This document shows positions 42,125 to 50,804 of a DNA stretch of 64,000 bases, piece by piece. Below the pieces are notes generated by a model. That model saw nothing but the letters and a program-made list of their open reading frames with translations. It was not told where the DNA came from and made no database searches. The position numbers and the translations under genes are program-made. This stretch comes from Hyphomonas sp. BRH_c22 (GTDB lineage: Bacteria; Pseudomonadota; Alphaproteobacteria; Caulobacterales; Hyphomonadaceae). The stretch covers positions 1 through 64,000 of the forward strand of contig NZ_LADU01000120.1 of assembly GCF_000961795.1 (NCBI RefSeq). Reading direction: 5' to 3'. Within the stretch, counting starts at the first letter, position 1. Every line of letters starts with the position of its first letter.

Positions 42125-43027
42125 GTGGCGGATCGAAAATCTAAGAAGCCTGGCTTGTCGACCCGGCGAAGTGATTCTCCCGTAATCGACAATGTGCTGA
42201 CACGGATCCGCGTCCGCCAGGCCTCGCTCGGACCAAGCACACGTTCCATCGCAGATTACATTCTCGAAAATCCGAGACAGGTTGTCGGCATGTCCGTTAC
42301 GGAACTTGCGGAGGCGACAGGCGCAAGCGACGGCAGCGTGATCAATCTTTGCCGCCAGATCGATCTGACGGGCTTCCAGCAGCTCAAGCTGAGTCTCGCT
42401 CAGGAAGTTGTCCAGCCTGTCCAGTTCATCCACGAAGATCTGCAGCCACTGGACGACACGACCACGGTTTGCCGGAAAATGTTTCATGCCGGCATTCAGG
42501 CGCTGCGGGACACGCTTTCCGTACTCGACCCCGACGCTGTCGCAGAGGCAGTAAAGGTGATCCGTGCCGCTGATCGGGTCGAGATTTACGGAATTGGCTC
42601 GTCGGCCCCCATCGCTGAAGACGCGCAATACCGCATGCTGCGGATCGGGCTGAATGCGAAAGTTGTTGTCGATAGCCACGTTCAGGCCATCAGCGCATCG
42701 CGCACAGGCCCAGACGTTGCGGTGCTCACCATTTCCCATTCAGGCGCAACGCATGAAACGCTTGCATCGACGCGGCTGGCAAAGGAAGCGGGTGCGAAAA
42801 CGATCATTGTCACCAATTTCGCGAACTCGCCGCTGCAAGCCTATGCTGATGTCAAACTCTTCACGATGGCGCGGGAAACAAAGTTCCGAACCGAGGCAAT
42901 GACCAGCCGTATTGCCCAGCTTTGCGTTCTGGACGCATTGATTGCAGCATTGGCGCTTGCTGATTATGAACGGGCGACCGACACATTGCGTAAGACGTTC
43001 GATGTGTTGTCGCTCAAGCGGTTTTAG
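42125..43027 (+). CDS. RpiR/MurR-family transcriptional regulator
   Basis: A 300-residue regulator. The N-terminal HTH_6 domain contains RSIADYILENPRQVVGMSVTELAEATGASDGSVINLC, described here in parts, and the SIS domain (about 130-270) has IYGIGSSAPIAEDA and LTISHSGATHETLAS, typical of sugar-phosphate sensors. GTG 42125 has AAGGGTGG eight bases upstream; TTG 42071 would add 18 residues and is less likely. It diverges from phnDCE and converges with the HAD gene (14-base overlap), so it is the likely local controller. Confidence 0.85.
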   Translation: MADRKSKKPGLSTRRSDSPVIDNVLTRIRVRQASLGPSTRSIADYILENPRQVVGMSVTELAEATGASDGSVINLCRQIDLTGFQQLKLSLAQEVVQPVQFIHEDLQPLDDTTTVCRKMFHAGIQALRDTLSVLDPDAVAEAVKVIRAADRVEIYGIGSSAPIAEDAQYRMLRIGLNAKVVVDSHVQAISASRTGPDVAVLTISHSGATHETLASTRLAKEAGAKTIIVTNFANSPLQAYADVKLFTMARETKFRTEAMTSRIAQLCVLDALIAALALADYERATDTLRKTFDVLSLKRF

Positions 43028-43793
43028 TCGCGTCCAGAATGGAGTCAAAGAAAACTCCGGGCGACGGGCTGACCAGTAGCGAGTTCATGCCGAGTGCGTC
43101 TGCGCCCGAAATATCGGTTGCCGGATTGTCGCCAAACATGACCACGTCTTCATAGGCCGCGCCGATTGCAGCGCAGCCCTTGTCGAACAGGTGCCGTCCG
43201 GGCTTTCCAATGATTTCGATGTCCACGGACCCGAGATCGACGCAGGCGCCGAGTGCTGCAAGGAGCGCTCCGGTTTCCGGTTTTAGCCGTCCATCGACAC
43301 CCGGATGGGTAAGGTCCGGGTTCGCGACGATCAGTCGGGCGCCATTCGCGAGTGCGTTGGCAGCCAGCTCAAGTCGGTTATAGGTCATGCGCGTGTCGCG
43401 CAGCAAAACCACGAGGTCGATGTTTTCCCGGGCCAGAGGCAAGCCGAGATTGCGCGCCAGGCCGCGCATCCTCGTGTCACCCAGCACAAGTACGCCTTCC
43501 GCATCCATCTCTGCCGCGCGGGTGAGCGACTCAACTCCGGCCAGGATGATCTGGTCCTTGCTCATCGGAATGCCTGAGCGGCCGAGTATCTCGGCAAAGT
43601 CATCGACAGTGTTTGACGAATTGTTCGACACGATGGCGCAGCAGGCATGATTGGCCTTGAGAAAGGCCATTGCGCTGGGCACCAACTGGTTTTCAACGGC
43701 GCAGCAACCATCCCAGTCGACGAGATAACCTTGCGCTTCCTCAAGCGTTTTCAGGTTCTCCGCCGAGAGTAGACCCGGTTCTCGATACGCCAT
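43014..43793 (-). CDS. HAD-superfamily hydrolase, NagD-like (subclass IIA)
   Basis: A 259-residue HAD phosphatase. Motif I is LVDWDGCC (about 24-31, Asp nucleophile and acid), motif II SNNSS, motif III Lys in IGKPGRHLF, and motif IV MFGDNPATDI. The IIA-type cap and GVLVLGDTRMRG place it near NagD, p-nitrophenyl-phosphatase and glycerol- or sugar-phosphate phosphatases. It has no signal peptide, so it would dephosphorylate the imported ligand in the cytoplasm. Its promoter is shared with the TonB receptor gene. Confidence 0.88.
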   Translation of the reverse strand: MAYREPGLLSAENLKTLEEAQGYLVDWDGCCAVENQLVPSAMAFLKANHACCAIVSNNSSNTVDDFAEILGRSGIPMSKDQIILAGVESLTRAAEMDAEGVLVLGDTRMRGLARNLGLPLARENIDLVVLLRDTRMTYNRLELAANALANGARLIVANPDLTHPGVDGRLKPETGALLAALGACVDLGSVDIEIIGKPGRHLFDKGCAAIGAAYEDVVMFGDNPATDISGADALGMNSLLVSPSPGVFFDSILDATKTA

Positions 43794-44012
43794 GTCGTCG
43801 TCTCCTGCTGGCTCACTTTGATGCTTGAGTAATATTCAAAAACTGATCACGCAATACTAAATTAATTTCACGTAAAAATTGTTGAAAATTCACATAAGCG
43901 TCGTGTCCGGTCGCTAAAGGATGGGCTGCGGCGGTCGGATCCAAGAACGGGATTGCCTCCGCATCGTGCCGTATGCGCGGCATTTCTGAGGGGTTCAAAG
44001 GAGAACAGGGCC

Positions 44013-46676
44013 ATGATGTTGGGTGTAAAAAGAAACTTTGCGATCGGCGCGGGGGCATTGCTTGCGACGACAGCGATCCCGTTGATTGCTGTCGCACAGG
44101 AAGATGACGGCGGACGCCGGCTTGAGACAATCCGGGTTGAAGGCCAGGTCGTTGATGCAACGATCAGCGATCTTGCAATCGAGCTTGCCGAGTTTGGCAC
44201 ACAGGTCCAGCTTATCAGCGCGGAAGAAATCGAAACCGGCGGCTTCACAAACTTCGGTGAACTCGCCGCAGGTTTGATCCGGGGCGCCAATGTCGGCTAT
44301 TCGCCGGACGAAGGCGAGTTCACGATCCGCATTGATGGCGGAACGGACCGGGATACGCTTCTGCTTGTTGACGGCGTCCCCTATTTCGACCGCTCTTCAC
44401 CGCTGGAGGATCTCTGGCCAGCGACAGCGATTGACCCGCGCATGATCAGCGGCGTTGAAGTTTACCGCGGCGGCAACAGCCTGTACTTCGGCTCGAATGG
44501 CGGACTCGGTGTTGTCAGTGTAAAGACCAAAGAGCCGGACGGCACGAGAAAGGGCGAGTTTGGTGCCTATTTCGGGTCTTTCAAAACGCGTGAAATCTAC
44601 GGCAACATGTCGTTCCCGCTCGACGAAGCAGGCAAGCATAGCGTGCTGATCTATGGCCGCTCATACGAATCGGATGCGCACACCTTGTTCGATCCGGAGG
44701 CCTATGGCGACAACGTCATGGCGCTCGGCGGCTACCATGAATTCCCGTACAGCTTCAACAGCATTGGCGCCAAATACCTCTGGCAGATGGGTGCCGACAC
44801 CGAGCTGCGGCTCGGCGCCGCCTATACGACGATCGACTTCCGGGATTCGTTCCCGCAATCCACGGTATTCCAGCCAAACTTTACCGAGTTTCCGATCTAT
44901 AACGGGTCCTTCAAGCATCGCTTCAGCGACAAGCTCAAGCTGGATATCGAAGGCCACTATCAGGACCCTCAACTGAAGAACAACGAGATCGACGCGCGCA
45001 TCTGTCAGATTCCGCGCCTTTCGGATCTCCCGGACGATATTCAGGCCATCGCAGCGGGGCAGGGCATCACGTCCTTTACGACTGCGTCTGCATTCGAAGC
45101 TTTCGCTGCGTCCGTACCGGGGCTTCCTGCCGGCTGTGTGACCAATCCGTACGGATCTGCAGGCAGTGCAGGCGATGATCGAAACAATGGCGGCAGCAGC
45201 TTCTACATTAACCAGGATCCTGACAGCCCGTACTTCGGACAGGCTTACGGGACACCGAAAAACCCGTTCCCGATTGGCGCGCCGATTGGTTACGTCGTCC
45301 AGTCATCGGCATCGTTCGGTGACGGTGGCCTGACGAAAGGCTTCGGTACGACCGACCAGCGTGAGTCCGGCTATGTGGACTACGGGATCAATGCCAGGGC
45401 AACCTATACCCTCAACGACTATGTCGAAGTCGTCGCCGGTGTTCAGAATACGAGCTACAAGGACAATTCTGATGACAGCTACGGTGTCCGCGATGTCAAG
45501 CTCAGCAGTACCGGTGTCTACGGTGATCTACATCTGACCCTTCCGGTGCTCGATGGGTTCAGCGGGTCATTCGCAATGCGCCAGGACTTCAATGAAAGCT
45601 TTGCTGACCAGTCGATCTGGAAAGTCGGGCTCCGCCAGAACTTTGGTGCCGGCATCTATGGCCGCGCCAGTGGGGGCACATCCTACAGTCTGCCAAAGAT
45701 CGACGAGATCGGTGCGTTTGGTGCCAATGCCAATCTCAATCCGGGGCTTGATCCTCAGGAAGTCGAAGCGGTGAACCTGGGTGTCGGTGTGGACGGCGAT
45801 ATCCTTGGCGGCACTTACAATATCGAACTCGGCTATTTCGATACGGAAATCACGAACCTCTTCACCAACCGGGCGGTCGGTGCAGTTTGCTTCGAATACG
45901 CCAACGACATTGCCAATCCGCTCTTCGCAAACCTGACCAACGACACGGCCACAATCGAGCGCAACCGGCAAAACATCTTTGCTCCGGATGCGTTCTGCTC
46001 GACTGCAGCAAGCAAAGGTCTGGAAGACAGCCAGACTGTCGCAGTGAACGCAAATGCCATGCAGGACATCAAGGGCTTCACGGTCGACGTGGCCTTTGAC
46101 TTTGACAAATGGCAGGCGGATTTCAGCTATACCAACATGGAATCGCTGGAGCCAAACCCTGTCTATGGCGTGGCCGCCCGTCTGGACGGCACGACAACGA
46201 ATCTCGACTTCGTGGTGCCCGGCCGGGCTGGCTCGGCAGAATTGCGGCAGTCGAGCGAACGGCCTGAATGGACTCTGTCCGGGCTTGTTACCTACACGCC
46301 CACGGATCGTTGGGTCTTTGCACTCAATCCGCGTCTGCAAGGGCCGGAATGGGCCTATGCCGGAACGACTCTGGCCCGCATGGTTGATGCAGACGGCAAT
46401 CGCGTTGTCGAAGACGTGAACTTCGGAGAGTATTTCGTACTCAACGGATCAATCCAGTACTATCTCGGCGACGAGAAACAGCATCGTTTCCTGGTCCGTG
46501 GCGTGAACCTTCTTGGTGAAGATTATTTCGAGCGTGCCTCAGGTGGGGCAGGTTATTCACGCGACAGGGCTGTCGTGCGGGGTGAGGTCACTTCGAACGA
46601 TAGCGCTTACTACCGCCAGTATGGCTGGAACGGCAAACCGACATCGTTCTGGATCCAGTACGAGTACTCATTCTAA
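44013..46676 (+). CDS. TonB-dependent outer-membrane receptor
   Basis: An 887-residue receptor. The signal peptide is RNFAIGAGALLATTAIPLIAVAQ, a TonB-box-like ETIRVEG follows, the plug domain covers about 60-170 (EIETGGFTNFGELAAGLIRG, DGVPYFDRSSP), and the 22-strand barrel ends in YEYSF with the terminal Phe needed for assembly. AAGGAG lies nine bases before ATG 44013. Its position between the HAD phosphatase and PhoD suggests it imports an organophosphorus compound, possibly a glycan or nucleotide phosphate. That specificity is an inference. Confidence 0.93.
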   Translation: MMLGVKRNFAIGAGALLATTAIPLIAVAQEDDGGRRLETIRVEGQVVDATISDLAIELAEFGTQVQLISAEEIETGGFTNFGELAAGLIRGANVGYSPDEGEFTIRIDGGTDRDTLLLVDGVPYFDRSSPLEDLWPATAIDPRMISGVEVYRGGNSLYFGSNGGLGVVSVKTKEPDGTRKGEFGAYFGSFKTREIYGNMSFPLDEAGKHSVLIYGRSYESDAHTLFDPEAYGDNVMALGGYHEFPYSFNSIGAKYLWQMGADTELRLGAAYTTIDFRDSFPQSTVFQPNFTEFPIYNGSFKHRFSDKLKLDIEGHYQDPQLKNNEIDARICQIPRLSDLPDDIQAIAAGQGITSFTTASAFEAFAASVPGLPAGCVTNPYGSAGSAGDDRNNGGSSFYINQDPDSPYFGQAYGTPKNPFPIGAPIGYVVQSSASFGDGGLTKGFGTTDQRESGYVDYGINARATYTLNDYVEVVAGVQNTSYKDNSDDSYGVRDVKLSSTGVYGDLHLTLPVLDGFSGSFAMRQDFNESFADQSIWKVGLRQNFGAGIYGRASGGTSYSLPKIDEIGAFGANANLNPGLDPQEVEAVNLGVGVDGDILGGTYNIELGYFDTEITNLFTNRAVGAVCFEYANDIANPLFANLTNDTATIERNRQNIFAPDAFCSTAASKGLEDSQTVAVNANAMQDIKGFTVDVAFDFDKWQADFSYTNMESLEPNPVYGVAARLDGTTTNLDFVVPGRAGSAELRQSSERPEWTLSGLVTYTPTDRWVFALNPRLQGPEWAYAGTTLARMVDADGNRVVEDVNFGEYFVLNGSIQYYLGDEKQHRFLVRGVNLLGEDYFERASGGAGYSRDRAVVRGEVTSNDSAYYRQYGWNGKPTSFWIQYEYSF

Positions 46677-46687
46677 TCACCTGGTGG

Positions 46688-46712
46688 CCCGGCCGAAACC
46701 GTTTCGGCCGGG
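46688..46712 (+). terminator. Strong hairpin after the TonB receptor gene
   Basis: CCCGGCCGAAA, loop CCG, TTTCGGCCGGG, perfect 11-bp arms, 11 bases after the stop codon. It has no T-run, so it may act as an attenuator or mRNA stabiliser rather than a full terminator. Confidence 0.65.
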
Positions 46713-46733
46713 ATCTCCCCTCATCGGGTGACT

Positions 46734-46767
46734 GGGCACCGGTGATGTTTCCCCGTCACCGGTGCCC
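46734..46767 (+). repeat. Second hairpin in the receptor-phoD gap
   Basis: GGGCACCGGTGA and TCACCGGTGCCC form perfect 12-bp arms around a 10-base loop, 37 bases upstream of the PhoD start. With the first hairpin it occupies nearly the entire intergenic gap. Confidence 0.75.
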
Positions 46768-46804
46768 GCCTACCGACGATCCGACAGTTCGAAGGAGTTT
46801 TCAG

Positions 46805-48337
46805 ATGTTTTCTCGCCGTCTCTTCCTGGCCGCCAGCGGTGCAGCCCTATGGGTACCAAAAATGGCCCGTGCCCAGAGTGGAATACCGCACTTCACACTC
46901 GGCGTTGCGTCCGGTTCTCCGCGTCCGGATGGCGTCATTCTCTGGACCCGTCTCGCACCCGATCCGTTGAACGGAGGCGGAATGCCGCCCGGAACAGCCC
47001 AGGTGCGTTACCGTGTTTGCGCCGACGAGGCGATGCGCAAGACGCTTCAGGACGGCGTCGTTGAAACATCAGACGAAATGGCGCATGCCGTTCACGTAAC
47101 GGTCAAAGGCCTCGAGCCTGGCCGGGAGTATTTTTACCAGTTCTACCATGGTGATGAGGAAAGTCCTGTAGGACGTACACGCACGACAAGCCCGAAAGAT
47201 AAGGAAGCCAAGATAGCGCTCGCGTCCTGCCAGAGCTATGAATCCGGATTCTATGCGGCCTATCGCGACATGGCCGACTGGAGGCCTGACTGTGTCATTC
47301 ATACGGGTGACTATATTTATGAAGGGGGCATCGGAAAGCTCGGCGCCACCTTGCGGGATGTCGGGGGCGGCGAGCGGCGCATCTTTGAAACCGTCCGCTT
47401 GCATAACAGCAATGAAATCGTGACACTTTGGGACTATCGCAACCGCTACGCGCTTTATCGCACGGACCCGCATCTTCAGGCGGCGCATGCTGCCGCGCCC
47501 TGGATCGTCGCGATGGACGATCACGAGGTCGACAATAATTGGGCCAGCGATACGCCGCAGGATCCCGAAAAGCAGACAAAACTCGAGTTCCAGATTCGCA
47601 AGTACGCTGCTTTCAAGGCCTATTATGAACATATGCCCATCGAGAAGCCGCCCATCCTGCAGAACATGGCGCCAGCGATCCAGCTCTATGGCCAATACCG
47701 GTTCGGTCCCGCCAATGTCCATCTTCTGGACACCCGCCAGTTCCGGTCCGACCAACCCTGCGGGGACGGCCGCAAACCCTATTGCGCCGACGCCCTCGAT
47801 CCCAAAAGGACCATGCTGGGAGCGGAGCAGGAAGCCTGGCTGGCAAAATCGCTGAAGCAGTCGTCTGCACCGTTCAACGTCATCGCCACCCAGGTCTGGT
47901 TTACGCCCTATCGCTATACTGAAGCCCCCGAGCCGGCCGTGACAAATCTTGACAGCTGGGATGGCTATCCGGCCGCGCGGCAGCGCCTGTCTTCGATGCT
48001 GGCCGATGGTGTTTCCAACCCGGTGTTCATGACCGGTGACTGGCACACGGCAATGGCGTCCACCCTGTACGAAAAGCCATTCGATAGATCGTCCAGGCGG
48101 ATCGGGCATGAGATTGTCGGCAGTTCGATTTCGTCCGGCTGCCCATGGGCAAGGGATATGGAAACCGTGCGCGATGCCAACCCGCATGTCTCTTATCTGA
48201 ACGGCAAGAAGCGGGGCTATCTGCGCGCGACCTTCTCGGCAGGCGACTGTCAGTCGGAGTTCCGGATCGTCGAGGATTCTGGCCGCGCCGACTCGCCTGT
48301 CACAACAGACCTTGCTGTGAGAACCAGCGATCTTTGA
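46805..48337 (+). CDS. phoD: PhoD-family alkaline phosphatase/phosphodiesterase
   Basis: A 510-residue secreted metallophosphoesterase. The N-terminus MFSRRLFLAASGAALWVPKMARA is a Tat signal, consistent with PhoD being folded with Ca and Fe before export. Active-site motifs are LASCQSYESGF (metal-bridging Cys), VIHTGDYIYEG, AMDDHEVDNNW and TGDWHTAM. An N-terminal PhoD_N domain covers about 27-130. GAAGGAG precedes ATG 46805. It releases phosphate from mono- and diesters in the periplasm, next to its probable receptor. Confidence 0.94.
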   Translation: MFSRRLFLAASGAALWVPKMARAQSGIPHFTLGVASGSPRPDGVILWTRLAPDPLNGGGMPPGTAQVRYRVCADEAMRKTLQDGVVETSDEMAHAVHVTVKGLEPGREYFYQFYHGDEESPVGRTRTTSPKDKEAKIALASCQSYESGFYAAYRDMADWRPDCVIHTGDYIYEGGIGKLGATLRDVGGGERRIFETVRLHNSNEIVTLWDYRNRYALYRTDPHLQAAHAAAPWIVAMDDHEVDNNWASDTPQDPEKQTKLEFQIRKYAAFKAYYEHMPIEKPPILQNMAPAIQLYGQYRFGPANVHLLDTRQFRSDQPCGDGRKPYCADALDPKRTMLGAEQEAWLAKSLKQSSAPFNVIATQVWFTPYRYTEAPEPAVTNLDSWDGYPAARQRLSSMLADGVSNPVFMTGDWHTAMASTLYEKPFDRSSRRIGHEIVGSSISSGCPWARDMETVRDANPHVSYLNGKKRGYLRATFSAGDCQSEFRIVEDSGRADSPVTTDLAVRTSDL

Positions 48338-48422
48338 CCATCGCAGAGCGGAATTGATCACGAATCAGGAGCAGGAAGGCGCAGGGCCTTTGTGCGGAAA
48401 CGACACCAAAAGGAGATGAAAT

Positions 48423-49574
48423 ATGTCTATGAAACATGTGCCTGCCATTGTCGCGGTACTGGCAAGTCTGGCTGCTCCCGTTGCCGCTCACGAGCGTGCG
48501 GTCGTATTTCCTGACACACCGGATGGCGAGGTTATTCTCGCCGCTGATCTGCACACCCACTCTGTCTTTTCTGACGGCGCGGTCTGGCCTTCGATCCGGG
48601 TGGAAGAAGCCCACCGCGATGGGCTGAGCGTCATGGCTGTGACCGAGCATCTCGAATACCAGCCCCACAAGGCAGATATTCCCAACCCAGACCGCAATCG
48701 CTCCTATGGTGTCGCGATCGAATCTCTCGTGAAAGCGCAATACAGGGGCCTCCTCGTTATCAACGGCGCGGAAGTCACACGGGACCAGCCCTACGGCCAC
48801 ATCAACGCCGTCTTTGTCGAAGATGCGAACGCGCTTCTGACGTCGGATCCGCGCGACGCGATTGAGGCGGCCCACGCGCAGGGAGCATTTGTCTTCGTCA
48901 ACCACCCCGACTGGCTGCCACAGCAGCCGGACGGTGTGGCGCGCCTTTCCGGCTACCAGAAGCAGCTCATTGCAGACGGACTGTTGCAAGGCATCGAAGT
49001 TGCCAACGGCACGATGGACGGCCTCTCCGAACATGCCCTCCAGATCGCGCTCGACCACAATTTGACGGTGCTGGGAAATTCGGACATTCATGGCCTTGTC
49101 GACTGGACACACGATGCCGGTCATGACGGACGACGCCCGATGACTCTTGTTCTGGCGGCGGACAGGTCCGAGGAGGCCTTCAAGAAGGCCCTTTTTGATG
49201 GCCGCACCGTTGCCTGGTACCATGACCAGCTGATGGGACGGGAAGAAAATGTCCAGGCCGTGGTCCGCTCGTGCCTCTCGCTTCTCCCTGAAGCCTTCGA
49301 TGGAAAGACTTCAGTCCTGGCCGTTACGATCAAAAATGCCTGCCCGGTGAACTTCACGTTGCAAAACATCGGTGAGCAGACGTTCCAGAACGTCAATGAT
49401 ACGATCAGTATCGATCGAAACGGTGAGACCAAAGTGCAGGTTCGGATGAGCAAGGCAACCGACAGCGTCGCCCTGGCGTTTGATGTGCTCAACACACAGA
49501 TCGGTTATCGTAAGACACTGCCGACAACGCTGACAGCTGACGTCCCGCCGACGCTGTCTGTTCCATCAAGATGA
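48423..49574 (+). CDS. Secreted PHP-domain phosphoesterase
   Basis: A 383-residue exported protein with a signal peptide (KHVPAIVAVLASLAAPVAA). The PHP domain has metal residues in ADLHTHSVFSDG, TEHLEYQP, INGAEVT, FVNHPDWLP and GNSDIHGLVDW. This set resembles the Sb-PDE type phosphodiesterases described in sphingomonads. A beta-rich C-terminal part (about 290-383) with VKNACP-like and VQVRMSK strands may be a lid or wall-binding domain. AAAGGAG precedes ATG 48423. It probably cooperates with PhoD. Confidence 0.82.
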   Translation: MSMKHVPAIVAVLASLAAPVAAHERAVVFPDTPDGEVILAADLHTHSVFSDGAVWPSIRVEEAHRDGLSVMAVTEHLEYQPHKADIPNPDRNRSYGVAIESLVKAQYRGLLVINGAEVTRDQPYGHINAVFVEDANALLTSDPRDAIEAAHAQGAFVFVNHPDWLPQQPDGVARLSGYQKQLIADGLLQGIEVANGTMDGLSEHALQIALDHNLTVLGNSDIHGLVDWTHDAGHDGRRPMTLVLAADRSEEAFKKALFDGRTVAWYHDQLMGREENVQAVVRSCLSLLPEAFDGKTSVLAVTIKNACPVNFTLQNIGEQTFQNVNDTISIDRNGETKVQVRMSKATDSVALAFDVLNTQIGYRKTLPTTLTADVPPTLSVPSR

Positions 49575-49592
49575 GGCCACGCAAGAAAGGCG

Positions 49593-49606
49593 TCTTGTTC
49601 GCACCA
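49593..49606 (+). repeat. Degenerate tRNA-Leu(GAG) 3'-end copy (possible att remnant)
   Basis: TCTTGTTCGCACCA matches 12 of the last 14 bases of the tRNA at 38911-38924 (TCTTGACCGCACCA), in the same orientation, 19 bases after the last cassette gene. No integrase gene is present in between. It may be coincidence. Confidence 0.3.
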
Positions 49607-49674
49607 TCTGGCCTTTGCTGCCGACGCGGGTTTTCCACTTTCAGGCGTCGAGCGGACAGCCCGCAAGGGCACGG

Positions 49675-49911
49675 TCAGCTGCGTGGTGCGTAATGTGTCA
49701 GCAGCAGGACCTGACGGCGCCGCAGGGCATAATTGCCCGTCGCCCGTTGCAGCACGCAGGTCCACATGCACACGATTCCGGCGAGAGCCATGGCAGCAGC
49801 TGCACGCAGGTTCCCGGTTGCGAAGATATGCCAGATATTGGTCAGGTTCCCGCTCCGGCCTGGATAGCCGGGGCGGATTCGGATGGTGCGGCTGTTGGCG
49901 TGGCGGGTCAT
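49675..49911 (-). CDS. Possible small membrane protein
   Basis: A 78-residue ORF starting MTRHANSRTIRIRPGY, with one hydrophobic segment (LRAAAAMALAGIVCMWTCVL) and a basic C-terminus. There is no clear ribosome site. It is included because it is the only ORF in this gap with membrane-protein-like composition. It could easily be spurious. Confidence 0.2.
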   Translation of the reverse strand: MTRHANSRTIRIRPGYPGRSGNLTNIWHIFATGNLRAAAAMALAGIVCMWTCVLQRATGNYALRRRQVLLLTHYAPRS

Positions 49912-50072
49912 GCTGGAAGAACCGGCGGCGCCCGAAATGGTTCCTGCGCGCGGTCGGGGGGACTGCAGTCCGAGCGGCATGACATTTCCGTACAGTTCGG
50001 AACAGTCTCCGGTCCCGTCCGTTGTTTTGGTGAGGGCTGGAACCTGCCAAATTCAAGCAAGGAGACCAAATC

Positions 50073-50456
50073 ATGACCACCACACTCGAACAATCCGCCA
50101 ATCCGCTCATCAGTTCCGCACGGGTTGAGGGCACCACTGTCTTTAACACCAAAGGCGACAAGCTCGGCTCGGTCGATTGCCTGATGCTCGACAAGCAGCA
50201 AGGCAAGGTTGCCTACGCCGTCATGTCGTTCGGCGGCTTTCTGGGCATCGGCGAGAAGCGCCACCCCCTGCCATGGCAGACACTGACCTATGACGAGGAC
50301 AAGGACGGCTATGTCGTCAGCCTGTCGAAGGAACAACTGGAGCGGGCACCCACGCTCGACCGCGGCGACCATGATCGCCTGAAGGACCGCACATTTGGTG
50401 CCTCCGTTTACTCTTACTATGGTCTGTCGCCATACTGGGCACCCCCAATAGCCTAA
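50073..50456 (+). CDS. PRC-barrel domain protein
   Basis: A 127-residue single-domain protein. The PRC-barrel begins at LISSARVEGTTVFNTKGDKLGSVDCLMLD and continues through GKVAYAVMSFGGFLGIGEKRHPLPW, a very typical form. These small proteins occur in stress operons and bind unknown partners. AAGGAG lies upstream of the ATG. A strong terminator follows. Confidence 0.92.
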   Translation: MTTTLEQSANPLISSARVEGTTVFNTKGDKLGSVDCLMLDKQQGKVAYAVMSFGGFLGIGEKRHPLPWQTLTYDEDKDGYVVSLSKEQLERAPTLDRGDHDRLKDRTFGASVYSYYGLSPYWAPPIA

Positions 50457-50482
50457 GGGCCGTATCTCTCAGATCCGGACCC

Positions 50483-50511
50483 GGGGCCGATGCCGATGCA
50501 TCGGCCCCTTT
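50483..50511 (+). terminator. Terminator after the PRC-barrel gene
   Basis: GGGGCCGATGC, loop CGAT, GCATCGGCCCC, perfect 11-bp arms, then TTT. It lies before the next small gene. Confidence 0.8.
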
Positions 50512-50534
50512 CACGTGAAGACGGAGAATAATCT

Positions 50535-50804
50535 ATGACAACCATTCAGGATGCCGAAGTCGAAGGACGGCTGCTGGCTCAGCGACAGGTCCTCGCCGAA
50601 CTTTTGGCCGCATGCGACCAGGCCGGCGGGCCATTGTCAGACTGGGTCCGTGTCTTCGTTTCGGAAGACTTCACAGTGCATGACTCTGCCGAGGATCCGG
50701 GCGTCGTTCCAGACTTTGCCTTCGCCGTCGAAAGCATCATCGCAGGGGAAAAGCGCATGCTGGCCGCCGAGACACGCAGGATGCTCGACGCAGCCGCCCG
50801 TTAA
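50535..50804 (+). CDS. Small hypothetical protein
   Basis: An 89-residue acidic, mostly helical protein (EGRLLAQRQVLAELLAACDQAGG, then FVFS-like strand and a final helix EKRMLAAETRRMLDAAAR). I recognise no domain. ACGGAGAA precedes the ATG. It follows the PRC-barrel terminator and overlaps the convergent TPR gene by 4 bases. It is probably real given codon composition. Confidence 0.6.
   Translation: MTTIQDAEVEGRLLAQRQVLAELLAACDQAGGPLSDWVRVFVSEDFTVHDSAEDPGVVPDFAFAVESIIAGEKRMLAAETRRMLDAAAR

Larger units (their letters stand above)
49575..50072. other. 498-base intergenic stretch; weak small ORF only
   Basis: No well-supported gene. It begins with a degenerate copy of the tRNA-Leu(GAG) 3' end (49593-49606). 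One minus-strand ORF (49675-49911) could encode a small membrane protein; other ORFs are codon-poor and look like shadows. The base composition is similar to the flanks. Confidence 0.6.

Noticed and set aside
49505..50206. 233-residue minus-strand ORF covering the end of the PHP gene and the PRC-barrel gene
   Set aside because: It overlaps two clear genes on the plus strand and has low-complexity Arg/Pro/His composition.
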